From Candidatus Thioglobus sp. (lineage in GTDB: Bacteria; Pseudomonadota; Gammaproteobacteria; PS1; Pseudothioglobaceae), in NCBI GenBank assembly GCA_028345055.1, contig JAOMCO010000009.1:1-43545 (forward strand): 43,545 nucleotides of DNA, in the 5' to 3' direction. The position numbers and the translations under genes are program-made. Of the stretch, positions 27,530 through 36,328 are shown in pieces. Each line of letters starts with the position of its first letter. The stretch's first letter is position 1. Under the pieces are notes generated by a model. It was not told the DNA's origin, did no database searches, and saw only the letters and a list, made by a program, of their open reading frames with translations.

Positions 27530-29820
27530 ATAAAATCAAAAAAGTTGGCGTCATAGGCGCTGGAACCATGGGAGCTGGTATTGCTGGCCAAGTCGCAAAT
27601 GCGGGCATAGAGGTTTGGCTTCTAGATCTTCCTTCTGATGGTGAAAATGTAAACAGTCTAGCTGAAAGAGGGCTTGAGAGACTCAAAGATCCTGACATGC
27701 CAGGCATTATGAGCAAAGAAGCAGAACAACTTATCAACCTTGGAAATACCAGAGATCATTTTAACGAACTTCAAGATTGTGACTGGATTGCTGAAGCTGT
27801 TGTAGAGAGGCTTGACATAAAACAGACGCTATATAAAAAACTAAATGCTGAGTGCAAAAGCTCTACAATAATTACCTCTAATACCTCTACTATTCCAATT
27901 AGTCTTTTGACTGATGGAATGCCAAAAAGTTTTTGTGAGCGCTTTGCTATAACTCATTTCTTTAATCCAGTTCGGTTCATGAGACTCCTAGAACTTGTTC
28001 GAGGTGAGCAAACCAGACAAGACGTAATGGATACACTTGATGTGTTTTGTGAAACCATGCTTGGTAAGGGCGTTGTACCTTGCTCGGACACGCCAGGTTT
28101 TCTTGCAAACAGGGTAGGTGTGTTTGCCATTCAGTGTGCGCTGCATAAAGCCTTCGAGTACAAACTTTCTCCAATTGAAGCAGACGCATTTTTTGGAAGA
28201 CCACTGGGCCTTCCTAAAACTGGAGTATTTGGGCTTTATGACCTAATTGGAATTGATCTTATGGCTGATGTAGCCAAAAGTCTTGAAAATATCTTGCCAG
28301 AAAATGATGCTTTTCACAAATATGCAGCACCAATAGAATTTGTATCCAACATGATTTCTAATGGCCAAACAGGCAATAAAAATGACCAGGGCTTTTATAA
28401 GCAGATTGGTGATAACAAAATGGTGATTGACTTGTCCACTGGAAACTATGTAGACCATGAGCGATTGAAAACAAAGCTCCTAGATGAGGCTGAGAAAAAA
28501 GGAGTAACTGCAATTATTAGTGATGAAAGCAATTATGGTCTCTTTATATGGGATGTTCTTTCTGAGACATTGACTTATGCTGCATCACTCGTACCTGAGG
28601 TTACTAAAGATCTAACTCAAATTGATGATGCAATGAAGCTGGGCTATAACTGGATTAAAGGACCATTTGAGCTCATTGATGAGATTGGCATCGAATACTT
28701 TGTCGCTCGACTTAAAAATAGTAATAAAGGTGTTCCTGACTTTCTTCAAAATAGTACAAAAAACAAGTTTTATAATAATGCAAACTCAACGCTAAGTACG
28801 TTAACTCCCTCTGGAGAACTCAGGCCAATTATCAGGCCACAGGGTGTACTTAGGTTTTCTGAAGCACGACAAACCATAGAGCCAATCAATTCTAATGAGT
28901 CAGCCAGTTGGTTTGAATATGAAGGTGCAGCTATTGTGGAGTTTCACTCTAAAGCAAACGCACTCGACAGCCAAAGTTTAGATATGATTTCTGATGCAGT
29001 TGATGCATCTGAAAGTAAAGGACTCAGAGGCGTAATAATCCATAACGACTTTCAGCATTTTTCATGTGGTGTTAGTCTATGGAGTGTTAGAAACTGTTTT
29101 GAAAAAAATGACTTTGATGGTCTTGATGCTTTTCTTTCATACTTTCAAAACACAATGCTTCAAATGAGAAACTCAAAACTCCCAGTTATTGCTGCACCAG
29201 TTGGAATGTCTATTGGCGGAGGGTTTGAGGTTGTCTTACATGCAGACCATGTAGTCAGTCATTCCAATTCTGTAATGGGCCTAGTTGAGTCCTTTGTTGG
29301 CGTTGTCCCTGCTGGTGGAGGCTGCAAAGAAATGCTTTATCGATGGACAGAGAAGCTAGATGATACTGAGAAAGGAGCATGGAAGTCATTTATGAATATA
29401 GGCCTAGGAAGAAAAGCAAACTCCCCTCAAGAGGCAAACACGTTGTCAATGAGAAGAGCCGGTGATGAGTTTCAGATGAATCGTGATCGAATTTTGAATG
29501 CTGCCCTTGCATCACTTGATGAGACCAAAAAAGCTGGCCGAAGGGAGCCAATTGCCCTCTCGGGTGCTGATCACTTTCAAGAAATGCTAGAGTGGCTTGA
29601 GGTAAACCATAAGAAAGGCATGCTCACACCCCATGATGTAACTGTTGGAACGGAAATTGGCAGAGTAATGTCGGGTGGCGAGTGTAAGGCTGGAACCATT
29701 TTTTCTGAACAAGAAATTTTAGATGCTGAACGCTCTTCTTTTATAAGGCTTGCTCAAACTCAAGAAACTCAAGCAAGGATTGTATCCATGCTAGATAATG
29801 GTATTACTCTTAGAAATTAA
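27526..29820 (+). CDS. 3-hydroxyacyl-CoA dehydrogenase/enoyl-CoA hydratase, FadN-like
   Basis: This 764-residue protein joins two beta-oxidation steps. Residues 1-290 are an NAD-binding 3-hydroxyacyl-CoA dehydrogenase: VGVIGAGTMGAGIAGQVA at the start and His144 in THFFNPVRFM. Residues about 330-420 are a second dehydrogenase C-terminal domain. Residues about 460-650 are a crotonase domain with both catalytic glutamates, Glu568 (GGGFE) and Glu588 (GLVES). This dehydrogenase-first order is that of Bacillus FadN, the reverse of E. coli FadB. No thiolase gene (fadA/fadI) is in the window. It overlaps the hydrolase by 4 nt and precedes the ligase by 11 nt. Confidence 0.92.
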   Translation: MNKIKKVGVIGAGTMGAGIAGQVANAGIEVWLLDLPSDGENVNSLAERGLERLKDPDMPGIMSKEAEQLINLGNTRDHFNELQDCDWIAEAVVERLDIKQTLYKKLNAECKSSTIITSNTSTIPISLLTDGMPKSFCERFAITHFFNPVRFMRLLELVRGEQTRQDVMDTLDVFCETMLGKGVVPCSDTPGFLANRVGVFAIQCALHKAFEYKLSPIEADAFFGRPLGLPKTGVFGLYDLIGIDLMADVAKSLENILPENDAFHKYAAPIEFVSNMISNGQTGNKNDQGFYKQIGDNKMVIDLSTGNYVDHERLKTKLLDEAEKKGVTAIISDESNYGLFIWDVLSETLTYAASLVPEVTKDLTQIDDAMKLGYNWIKGPFELIDEIGIEYFVARLKNSNKGVPDFLQNSTKNKFYNNANSTLSTLTPSGELRPIIRPQGVLRFSEARQTIEPINSNESASWFEYEGAAIVEFHSKANALDSQSLDMISDAVDASESKGLRGVIIHNDFQHFSCGVSLWSVRNCFEKNDFDGLDAFLSYFQNTMLQMRNSKLPVIAAPVGMSIGGGFEVVLHADHVVSHSNSVMGLVESFVGVVPAGGGCKEMLYRWTEKLDDTEKGAWKSFMNIGLGRKANSPQEANTLSMRRAGDEFQMNRDRILNAALASLDETKKAGRREPIALSGADHFQEMLEWLEVNHKKGMLTPHDVTVGTEIGRVMSGGECKAGTIFSEQEILDAERSSFIRLAQTQETQARIVSMLDNGITLRN

Positions 29821-29831
29821 CAGTCAAGACT

Positions 29832-31448
29832 ATGAACAAAAATCCTGCTAATTTTGTACCACTAACCCCTATCTCATTTCTACATAGAACCGCTGATATC
29901 TATAGCGATCATCTATCAGTCGTGTATGAAGATAGATCATACACCTGGAGCGAATCTAGAGAGAGATGTGTGAGAATTGCCTCAAGCCTTAATCAGCATG
30001 GTATTAATCAAGGTGATACCGTTTCAGTACTTGCATTCAACACTCCAGAAATGTTTGAATCGCACTTTTCAATTCCAATGGCAGGCGCCATTCTTAATAC
30101 AATAAATATTAGGCTTGATGCACTAACAATTGCCTATATTTTTGATGATAGTAATGCAAAAATTCTCTTTGTTGACAGAGAGCTTTATGGCGTTGCCTCA
30201 GAAGCGCTTTCGCTCGCTTCTGTTAGTCCAAAGATTATTTTAATCAATGACTCATTTGCTGGCTCAGAGCCAGAGGTTTCCACTGAGGTGATAGACTATG
30301 AGTCTCTTGTTGAGAACGGAGACCCGCTTTACAACTGGTCAATGCCAAGTGATGAATGGAGTCCGCTCTCACTTAGCTATACCTCTGGAACAACTGGAAA
30401 ACCAAAAGGCGTTGTTTATCATCATCGTGGTTCGTATCTAATGAGTATGGGCACTGTGGTTGGCTGGAATCTGCCTAATCATCCTGTTTACCTATACTCT
30501 GTTCCATTGTTTCATTGTAATGGCTGGGGGCATGCCTGGACTATGGCTGCGCTTGCGGGAACAATAATCTGCCTTAGGTCGTTCGACCCAGAAAAAGTGT
30601 TTAGCTTGTTAGTTGAACACAATGTGACTCATTTTGGGGGTGCTCCAATAATGCTCAATATGCTTGCCAATGCCCCTAAAGAGATAAAAAAATCATTCGA
30701 TAGAGAAATTAAAGTTATGACAGCTGGAGCACCGCCGCCTGCAAAAGTTTTAGAAAGTATGATGTCGCTTGGATTTAATGTAATGCATGTATATGGCCTC
30801 ACAGAAACCTATGGCCACATTCTTCAGGCGGCGCCTCAAGCATCGTGGCTTAATGAGAGTCCAGCAGAGCTTGCGAGACTGAGCTCAAGACAGGGAGTGA
30901 GATTCCCTATGACTGAAGATGTTAGCGTAATAGATCAGGAGACAGGAGAGCGAGTTCCTTGCGATGGTCAAGCAATTGGTGAAATTGTAATACGCTGCAA
31001 TACCTGCATGATGGGCTATTGGAATAATCCTGAAGCTACAGAAGAGGCTTTTGCTGATGACTGGTTTCACAGTGGTGACCTTGCAGTCATTCATGATGAT
31101 GGCTATATACAGATTAAGGACAGATCAAAGGACATCATCATCTCAGGTGGAGAGAATATCTCTTCAGTGGAGGTTGAAAACGTTCTTTATCAACACCCTT
31201 CAGTGGGTGAGGCAGCAGTTGTTGCAATGGCAGATGAAACCTGGGGTGAAGTTCCCTGCGCATTTGTTGAACTTAAGCCCAATCAAAATGCATCTGAAGC
31301 AGAGCTCATAGCTTTTTGTAAAGAAAATATGGCCAAATTTAAAAGACCTAAGAAAGTTGTTTTTGGTCCGCTACCAAAAACTGCAACTGGAAAAATTCAA
31401 AAGCATGAGTTGAGAGCGACAGTCACAAAAAAACTGGGAGAAGAATAA
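29832..31448 (+). CDS. Acyl-CoA ligase (AMP-forming; medium-chain or DmdB-type)
   Basis: This 538-residue ANL-family enzyme activates a carboxylic acid to its CoA thioester. The phosphate loop is YTSGTTGKPKGV, the adenine region is YGLTETYG, and the hinge region is DRSKDIIISGGENIS. The catalytic lysine is in TATGKIQK near the C-terminus. It resembles the AlkK/medium-chain ligase group, which also contains DmdB, the methylmercaptopropionate-CoA ligase of DMSP demethylation. The gene shares one base with the acyl-CoA dehydrogenase start (TAATG). The pairing of this ligase with the large dehydrogenase is the same pair seen as dmdB-dmdC, but ordinary fatty-acid use is also possible. Confidence 0.9.
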   Translation: MNKNPANFVPLTPISFLHRTADIYSDHLSVVYEDRSYTWSESRERCVRIASSLNQHGINQGDTVSVLAFNTPEMFESHFSIPMAGAILNTINIRLDALTIAYIFDDSNAKILFVDRELYGVASEALSLASVSPKIILINDSFAGSEPEVSTEVIDYESLVENGDPLYNWSMPSDEWSPLSLSYTSGTTGKPKGVVYHHRGSYLMSMGTVVGWNLPNHPVYLYSVPLFHCNGWGHAWTMAALAGTIICLRSFDPEKVFSLLVEHNVTHFGGAPIMLNMLANAPKEIKKSFDREIKVMTAGAPPPAKVLESMMSLGFNVMHVYGLTETYGHILQAAPQASWLNESPAELARLSSRQGVRFPMTEDVSVIDQETGERVPCDGQAIGEIVIRCNTCMMGYWNNPEATEEAFADDWFHSGDLAVIHDDGYIQIKDRSKDIIISGGENISSVEVENVLYQHPSVGEAAVVAMADETWGEVPCAFVELKPNQNASEAELIAFCKENMAKFKRPKKVVFGPLPKTATGKIQKHELRATVTKKLGEE

Positions 31449-33202
31449 TGTCAAACTATACTGCACCTGTTGAAGATATGGGCTTTGTATTGAAAGAGGT
31501 TGTTGAGATTGAAAAACTTTGTAATGAGACTGGACTTGATAGCTCAACAGTTGAAATCCTTGATACTGTTTTAGAAGCTGCTGGAAAGCTTGCAAAAGAA
31601 GAAATTGAGCCAATTAATAAGCCTGGCGATTCAGAGGGCTTGACAATAGATGGCTCAGGAAAAGTTAGCACTGCAGCTGGCTTTAAAGAGGCCTATCAAC
31701 ACTTTGTTGAAGGGGGTTGGGGCTCACTCCAATTCTCACCAAACTATGGTGGTCAAGGCGTTCCATTTGTGGTCGCTGCAAGTGTTCAAGAAATGTGGCA
31801 TTCTGCTAATATGTCCTGGGGCCTATGCCCACTTCTTACACAAGGTGCAGTTGAGGCAATTACTCTGAACGCAAGTGAAGAGCTAAAGCAGCGCTACCTT
31901 CCGAAACTAATTTCAGGCGAGTGGAGTGGCACAATGAACCTTACTGAGGGTGATGCTGGTACTGATGTTGGCTCACTTAAAACTCGTGCAACTCCTAATG
32001 GCGAACACTACTTAATTCGTGGGCAAAAAATTTATATTACTTGGGGTGAGCATGATATGGCCGAAAATATTGTTCACTTGGTTTTAGCTCGCCTACCAGA
32101 TGCTCCTGCAGGAATTAAAGGCATTTCATTATTTTTGGTGCCTAAGATACTGGTGAATAATGATGGCACCCTCGGAGAATCAAATGACTTAAAGGCATTA
32201 TCAATTGAGCATAAAATTGGCATTCATGCTTGCCCCACATGTGTCATGAGCTATGGAGAAGAAAGTGGTGCAATTGGATATCTAGTGGGTGAGGAAAATA
32301 GAGGTATTCAGTGCATGTTCACCATGATGAATAATGCTAGGCTTACTGTTGGGCTTCAGGGTGTATCAGTTTCTGAACGAGCGTATCAGCAGGCGCTCAG
32401 CTTTTGTAATGAGCGAGTTCAGGGTGTTGCTCCTGGATTTAAAGAGCCTGGCCCTATTATTAGACATCCAGATGTCCAAAGAATGCTATCCAACATGAAG
32501 TCAATCACACAAGCCTCTCGCGTATTAACTTATGCAGCATGTGCAGAAGTAGACTACTCCTTGAGTAGCCTTCCGCTTGAAAACATAGAAAAGCATGAAA
32601 GGAGGCTTGGACTGTTAACTCCAATTGTTAAAGGCTGGTGCACAGAAACCGCACAAGAAGTAGCTTCTGTGAGTCTGCAGTGCCATGGAGGAATGGGCTA
32701 TGTTGAGGAAACTGGAATTGCTCAAATCCTTAGAGATGCCCGAATTTTGCCAATTTATGAAGGGACAAATGGCATTCAGGCAATGGATCTTGTAGGTAGA
32801 AAAATTATTGGCGATAGTGGGCTTGGTGCCAAAGAGTTAATTACCGAAATGCAAGAGTTTGCGAAGAATCCAGCGCTGCTAGAAATGATTTCTTCCTCTC
32901 AGTTAGGGCGCTTTTCAAGCTCTATTAATGACCTTGAAAGCACTATTTCAATTATTCTAAAGCACTCAGATAATAAAGAGCTTGTTGGGAAAGTTGCCTT
33001 CGATATGCTCATGATGGCAGGGACAATTACAGCATCTTGGCAAATGCTATTAAGTGCTGAAAGGGCATCAAATGCATTTAATAATAGTGCATCTTCTGCT
33101 GACTTTTTAGAAGAGAAGGTTCAAACTGTAAAGCACTTTATAGACTTTATCTTGCCACGATATCTCTCAAACTTTACTACCATAGTTGCGAGTACTGAGT
33201 AG
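31448..33202 (+). CDS. Acyl-CoA dehydrogenase, large (DmdC-like) form
   Basis: This 584-residue flavoenzyme makes the alpha-beta double bond in an acyl-CoA. It is much longer than classical 380-residue enzymes. It has an N-terminal extension (NYTAPVEDMGFVLKEVV), the core with MNLTEGDAGTDVGSLKT, and a C-terminal extension. The base is probably Glu438 in IYEGTNGIQAMDLVGRK. This architecture is shared by DmdC, the methylthiopropanoyl-CoA dehydrogenase of marine bacteria, and by several short- and medium-chain fatty acyl-CoA dehydrogenases. It ends the metY operon. I cannot choose between the two roles from motifs alone. Confidence 0.92.
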   Translation: MSNYTAPVEDMGFVLKEVVEIEKLCNETGLDSSTVEILDTVLEAAGKLAKEEIEPINKPGDSEGLTIDGSGKVSTAAGFKEAYQHFVEGGWGSLQFSPNYGGQGVPFVVAASVQEMWHSANMSWGLCPLLTQGAVEAITLNASEELKQRYLPKLISGEWSGTMNLTEGDAGTDVGSLKTRATPNGEHYLIRGQKIYITWGEHDMAENIVHLVLARLPDAPAGIKGISLFLVPKILVNNDGTLGESNDLKALSIEHKIGIHACPTCVMSYGEESGAIGYLVGEENRGIQCMFTMMNNARLTVGLQGVSVSERAYQQALSFCNERVQGVAPGFKEPGPIIRHPDVQRMLSNMKSITQASRVLTYAACAEVDYSLSSLPLENIEKHERRLGLLTPIVKGWCTETAQEVASVSLQCHGGMGYVEETGIAQILRDARILPIYEGTNGIQAMDLVGRKIIGDSGLGAKELITEMQEFAKNPALLEMISSSQLGRFSSSINDLESTISIILKHSDNKELVGKVAFDMLMMAGTITASWQMLLSAERASNAFNNSASSADFLEEKVQTVKHFIDFILPRYLSNFTTIVASTE

Positions 33203-33208
33203 ATATTA

Positions 33209-33255
33209 AACATTTTAATGTTGCAATAATATTGCGTTTACGTTATATTATCTTG
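33209..33255 (+). promoter_or_regulatory. Promoter and tandem palindromes of the zinc operon
   Basis: TTGCAA (33221-33226), a 17-nt spacer and TATATT (33244-33249) form a good promoter. Two palindromes abut over it: AACATT-TT-AATGTT (33209-33222) and GCAATA-A-TATTGC (33223-33235), the second covering the -35. Over the -10 lies CGTTATA-T-TATCTTG (33241-33255). Its left half matches the gammaproteobacterial Zur half-site TGTTATA at six of seven bases, but the right half is poor. Because zur is in this operon, Zur control is likely, though which element it binds is open. Confidence 0.6.
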
Positions 33256-33278
33256 TTTTTAACTTCACAGAGGCTCTC

Positions 33279-33848
33279 ATGTTTAAACTTAGCTTTCTTT
33301 CGTTACTCTTAGTTTCATCTTTTGCAAGTGCTGAAGAGGCAAGACGCGCTAATGCGCATGTCCATGGACTAAATAATTTATCAATGGTAATTAGTCAAAA
33401 TCAGGTGGCTATTACTTATGAAATGCCTATAGTCCAATTATTTGATGAGCATGACGATCATGATGAGCACGATGACCATGACGATCATAAAGACCATGAC
33501 GATCATGATGAGCACGATGACCATGACGATCATGATGAGCTAACTGTGTCTGATGAATCTTTAGTAGAGTTTAAAAATTATTCACAGTTATTTGAATTTT
33601 CTAAAGGAGCTGATTGTGACTTAGTGTCATTTGAATCGGGTCTTCACAGCGTCTCAACAGAAGGAGATCATAAAGATGTGGAATTATCTTATGAACTTTC
33701 TTGTAATGAGCCAAACCAATTAAAGAGCATTACAATTAATGCGTTTGATCGCTTCGGTGAACTAGAAACTTTAAACTTTGAGGCGGTAATAAACAATAAA
33801 GCTCTTACAAAAAGCCTAAAATCAGATGTTAATAAAGTAATATTTTAA
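33279..33848 (+). CDS. zrgA: His-rich periplasmic metal-binding protein, DUF2796 (ZrgA-like)
   Basis: This 189-residue secreted protein has a signal peptide (likely cut after ASA, residue 18). It then has the DUF2796 start AHVHGLNNLSMVIS, a stretch of ten His alternating with Asp/Glu (about residues 58-85), and a beta-rich C-terminal part. The family includes ZrgA, the periplasmic zinc-binding protein of the Vibrio cholerae Zrg zinc uptake system. The His stretch would gather zinc for the ABC transporter encoded next. AGAGG precedes the ATG. The His stretch is encoded by a direct DNA repeat. Confidence 0.87.
   Translation: MFKLSFLSLLLVSSFASAEEARRANAHVHGLNNLSMVISQNQVAITYEMPIVQLFDEHDDHDEHDDHDDHKDHDDHDEHDDHDDHDELTVSDESLVEFKNYSQLFEFSKGADCDLVSFESGLHSVSTEGDHKDVELSYELSCNEPNQLKSITINAFDRFGELETLNFEAVINNKALTKSLKSDVNKVIF
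33450..33533 (+). repeat. 39-bp direct repeat coding the His/Asp-rich stretch
   Basis: The 39-nt sequence at 33450-33488 recurs exactly at 33495-33533, a period of 45 nt. Each copy codes for mixed His, Asp and Glu residues. Perfect identity over 39 nt, including third codon positions, suggests a recent duplication and a length that can vary by slippage. Confidence 0.9.
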
Positions 33849-33858
33849 TGAGGATCTG

Positions 33859-34518
33859 ATGTTACAAACGCTAGGTCTGGAATACCATTACCAGCATGGT
33901 AAAAAGATTGTATTTCCAGAAATAGAGGTTGAAAGAGGTCAGCGGTTATTGATTAGTGGCTTTTCAGGCTGTGGTAAAACAACTTTACTTAGCCTCATTG
34001 CTGGTGCCCTGAAGCTTCAGACTGGTGATATTAAATTTGATGACCATGACTATGCAACAATGTCGTCGCTGCTTTTGGATAAGCACAGAGCAGATCATAT
34101 TGGCTATATTTTTCAAACACTAAACCTGATTCCATTTTTAAGTGTTTCAGAAAATATAGCTCTCGGCATTAGATTTTCTCAATCTAGAAAATCTAATGTT
34201 ACTAACCTAAATCAAGAAATTGTTAGGCTAGTTGATTCATTAGGGCTAGAGAAAGAAGCTTTAGACACACCAGTCAATCGCTTAAGTGTTGGCCAACAAC
34301 AAAGAGTTGCAGTAGCTAGAGCTCTCCTTGGGAAGCCAGATTTAATTCTTGCAGATGAGCCAACATCCGCCCTTGATTCTGACACAACTAAAAAATTCTT
34401 AAATGAGCTGATGGATACATTTGACTCAACCAAACAGGCAATTATTATGGTTAGTCATGATGCCTCTATTGCCTCCTACTTTGACTCTGTTATAGACTTT
34501 AATAAACATTATGTTTAG
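33859..34518 (+). CDS. ABC transporter ATPase of the zinc operon
   Basis: This 219-residue cytosolic ATPase has Walker A SGFSGCGKTT (33-42), the signature LSVGQQQRVAVARALL and Walker B LILADEPTSALD. The sequence is of the MacB/LolD type that pairs with FtsX-like permeases. It follows the His-rich protein by 10 nt and overlaps the permease by 8 nt. With its neighbours it matches the gene set of the Zrg zinc system of Vibrio. Confidence 0.93.
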   Translation: MLQTLGLEYHYQHGKKIVFPEIEVERGQRLLISGFSGCGKTTLLSLIAGALKLQTGDIKFDDHDYATMSSLLLDKHRADHIGYIFQTLNLIPFLSVSENIALGIRFSQSRKSNVTNLNQEIVRLVDSLGLEKEALDTPVNRLSVGQQQRVAVARALLGKPDLILADEPTSALDSDTTKKFLNELMDTFDSTKQAIIMVSHDASIASYFDSVIDFNKHYV

Positions 34519-35758
34519 TCTTCTGCTTAAATCAATGCGCTCAAGAATTATTCCAACATCGCTTGTGACGATATCGTTGATGGCAGCGATGGTTCTTCTA
34601 TTAAGTATAGAAAGAATTCAACAGGGCACAGAGGAGGGCTTTAATCAAAGCATTTCAGGTGTTGATGCAATTATCGGCCCAAGATCTAGCTCTCTTGAAT
34701 TAGTTTTATATACTGTATTTCATCTTGGCCGACCAATAAACAACATCACCACAAAGACTATCAATGATATCAAGGTTAGAAGTGATATTAGTTGGCTAGT
34801 TCCGATTGCATTAGGTGATAGCCATAGGGGGTTTAGAGTTGTAGCCACTGAGCCAAATTACTTTGAACACATCAGATATGGCAATAATCAGCCTCTAACT
34901 TTCTCAAAAGGGGGTGCTTTCAATGAACTATCTGAGGCAGTCTTAGGCTCTGATGTTGCTGAAAGACTTAACTATAGTGTTGGTTCAGAAATCCAAATCA
35001 CGCATGGATCAATCGAGTCAATAGGCACCAAACATGATGACTTTTCATTTAAAGTTACTGGGGTAATGAACAAAACAGGCACCCCGATTGATCAGGCTGT
35101 GTTCTTAGATTTAAAGGGCTATGAGCTTCTTCATTTAGGGTGGAAAAGTGGAAAAAAAGTATTTAGTCTTGAGGACATTGACTTATCTTCTCTTCCACCT
35201 GATGCTCTAAATCCAAAAACAGTTACGGCTGCTTTTGTGGGTCTTAAATCAAAGTTAACTATATTTAACTTTAGCAAGAATATCAGAGAATATCCTGAGG
35301 AAGCAATATCCGCTGTTATACCCGGAATAGCCTTGTCCGAGCTTTGGTCTATTGTTGGATTGGTTGATAAAGGGTTTCAGCTTTTAAGCTGGATAATTAT
35401 TGCTATCAGCCTGATAGCAATGGTCACCTTAATCATTGCAAGCTTAGATAATCGCAAACAAGAAATGACAATATACAGAGCCAATGGGGCTTCCCCCAAA
35501 TTTTTGGCTGCTATGGTAATTTATGAATCCCTTGTAATTGGTCTAGTGGCAATTATTGGTGCAATTGTTCTGGTAACTGCTGTTACCTATTTCGCAACCA
35601 GCCAGCTTAATTTGGCTTTAGGCATTTCGCCTTCGTTTAAGTGGATTAGCCTCAATGAAGTTAAGGTTTTCAGCATTATTTTATTCGCCGGAATATTAAG
35701 CAGTTTAATTCCAGCAGTAATGGTCTTTAGAAAAAATTTACATCAAACATTAGGCTAA
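34511..35758 (+). CDS. FtsX/MacB-type ABC permease of the zinc operon
   Basis: This 415-residue inner-membrane protein has one N-terminal helix, a large periplasmic MacB-core-like domain (about residues 40-270) and three C-terminal helices of the FtsX fold, including ASLDNRKQEMTIYRANGAS. Such permeases act as mechanotransmitters more often than as classical importers, so how zinc would cross the membrane is not obvious. It overlaps the ATPase gene by 8 nt. The DUF3299 gene begins at the very next base after its stop. Confidence 0.9.
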   Translation: MFSLLLKSMRSRIIPTSLVTISLMAAMVLLLSIERIQQGTEEGFNQSISGVDAIIGPRSSSLELVLYTVFHLGRPINNITTKTINDIKVRSDISWLVPIALGDSHRGFRVVATEPNYFEHIRYGNNQPLTFSKGGAFNELSEAVLGSDVAERLNYSVGSEIQITHGSIESIGTKHDDFSFKVTGVMNKTGTPIDQAVFLDLKGYELLHLGWKSGKKVFSLEDIDLSSLPPDALNPKTVTAAFVGLKSKLTIFNFSKNIREYPEEAISAVIPGIALSELWSIVGLVDKGFQLLSWIIIAISLIAMVTLIIASLDNRKQEMTIYRANGASPKFLAAMVIYESLVIGLVAIIGAIVLVTAVTYFATSQLNLALGISPSFKWISLNEVKVFSIILFAGILSSLIPAVMVFRKNLHQTLG

Positions 35759-36328
35759 ATGATAAAAAAAATACTGGCTATTGGTTTAATTTTTCTATCA
35801 CTGGGCTCTTATGCGATTGTGGTTACTGATGAATATTTGTCTACTATAGAGGAAAACTGGTTAAGTCTTGAGCCAGATGATGCATATGATTTTATTCCTG
35901 AAGACCTAACTTATGAGATGTATATGAGTGAGGACTTTCAAGCAAAATTGGCTGCAGCTGGAACTAGACTGAACAATTCTGTAGAGGGCAAAGATATTGC
36001 TCTTGCTGGGTTTATGGTTCCAATAGAATACTCGGGCATTAATATCAGTAAGTTTTTACTAGTTCCTGAGGCAGGACAGTGTATTCATGTGCCTCCTCCC
36101 CCCTTGAATCAAACCTTGCTTGTGGATGTCACTGGCAGCCCTACAAAGTTTCGTGATTTGTACATGCCAATAATCGTTTATGGGAGAATATCTGTGGGAT
36201 CGCAAAGCTTTGATCTTGCAGATAGCGGATATACGATTACTGATGCTGTTATTGAAACACTTCATTTTAGTGACGAGGAATATGCCAATGAAGACTATAG
36301 CTATAACCTAGAGGACCCTCATGATTAG
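35759..36328 (+). CDS. DUF3299 protein of the zinc operon
   Basis: This 189-residue protein has a hydrophobic N-terminal signal (about residues 1-19) and is probably periplasmic. The family hallmark is visible as PEAGQCIHVPPPPLNQTL, with Cys and His that may bind metal. The C-terminal tail is rich in Asp and Glu and ends in DPHD. Its biochemical role is unknown. Members of this family occur beside DUF2796 proteins and ABC genes in zinc-regulated operons. It starts 0 nt after the permease and overlaps zur by 8 nt. Confidence 0.85.
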   Translation: MIKKILAIGLIFLSLGSYAIVVTDEYLSTIEENWLSLEPDDAYDFIPEDLTYEMYMSEDFQAKLAAAGTRLNNSVEGKDIALAGFMVPIEYSGINISKFLLVPEAGQCIHVPPPPLNQTLLVDVTGSPTKFRDLYMPIIVYGRISVGSQSFDLADSGYTITDAVIETLHFSDEEYANEDYSYNLEDPHD

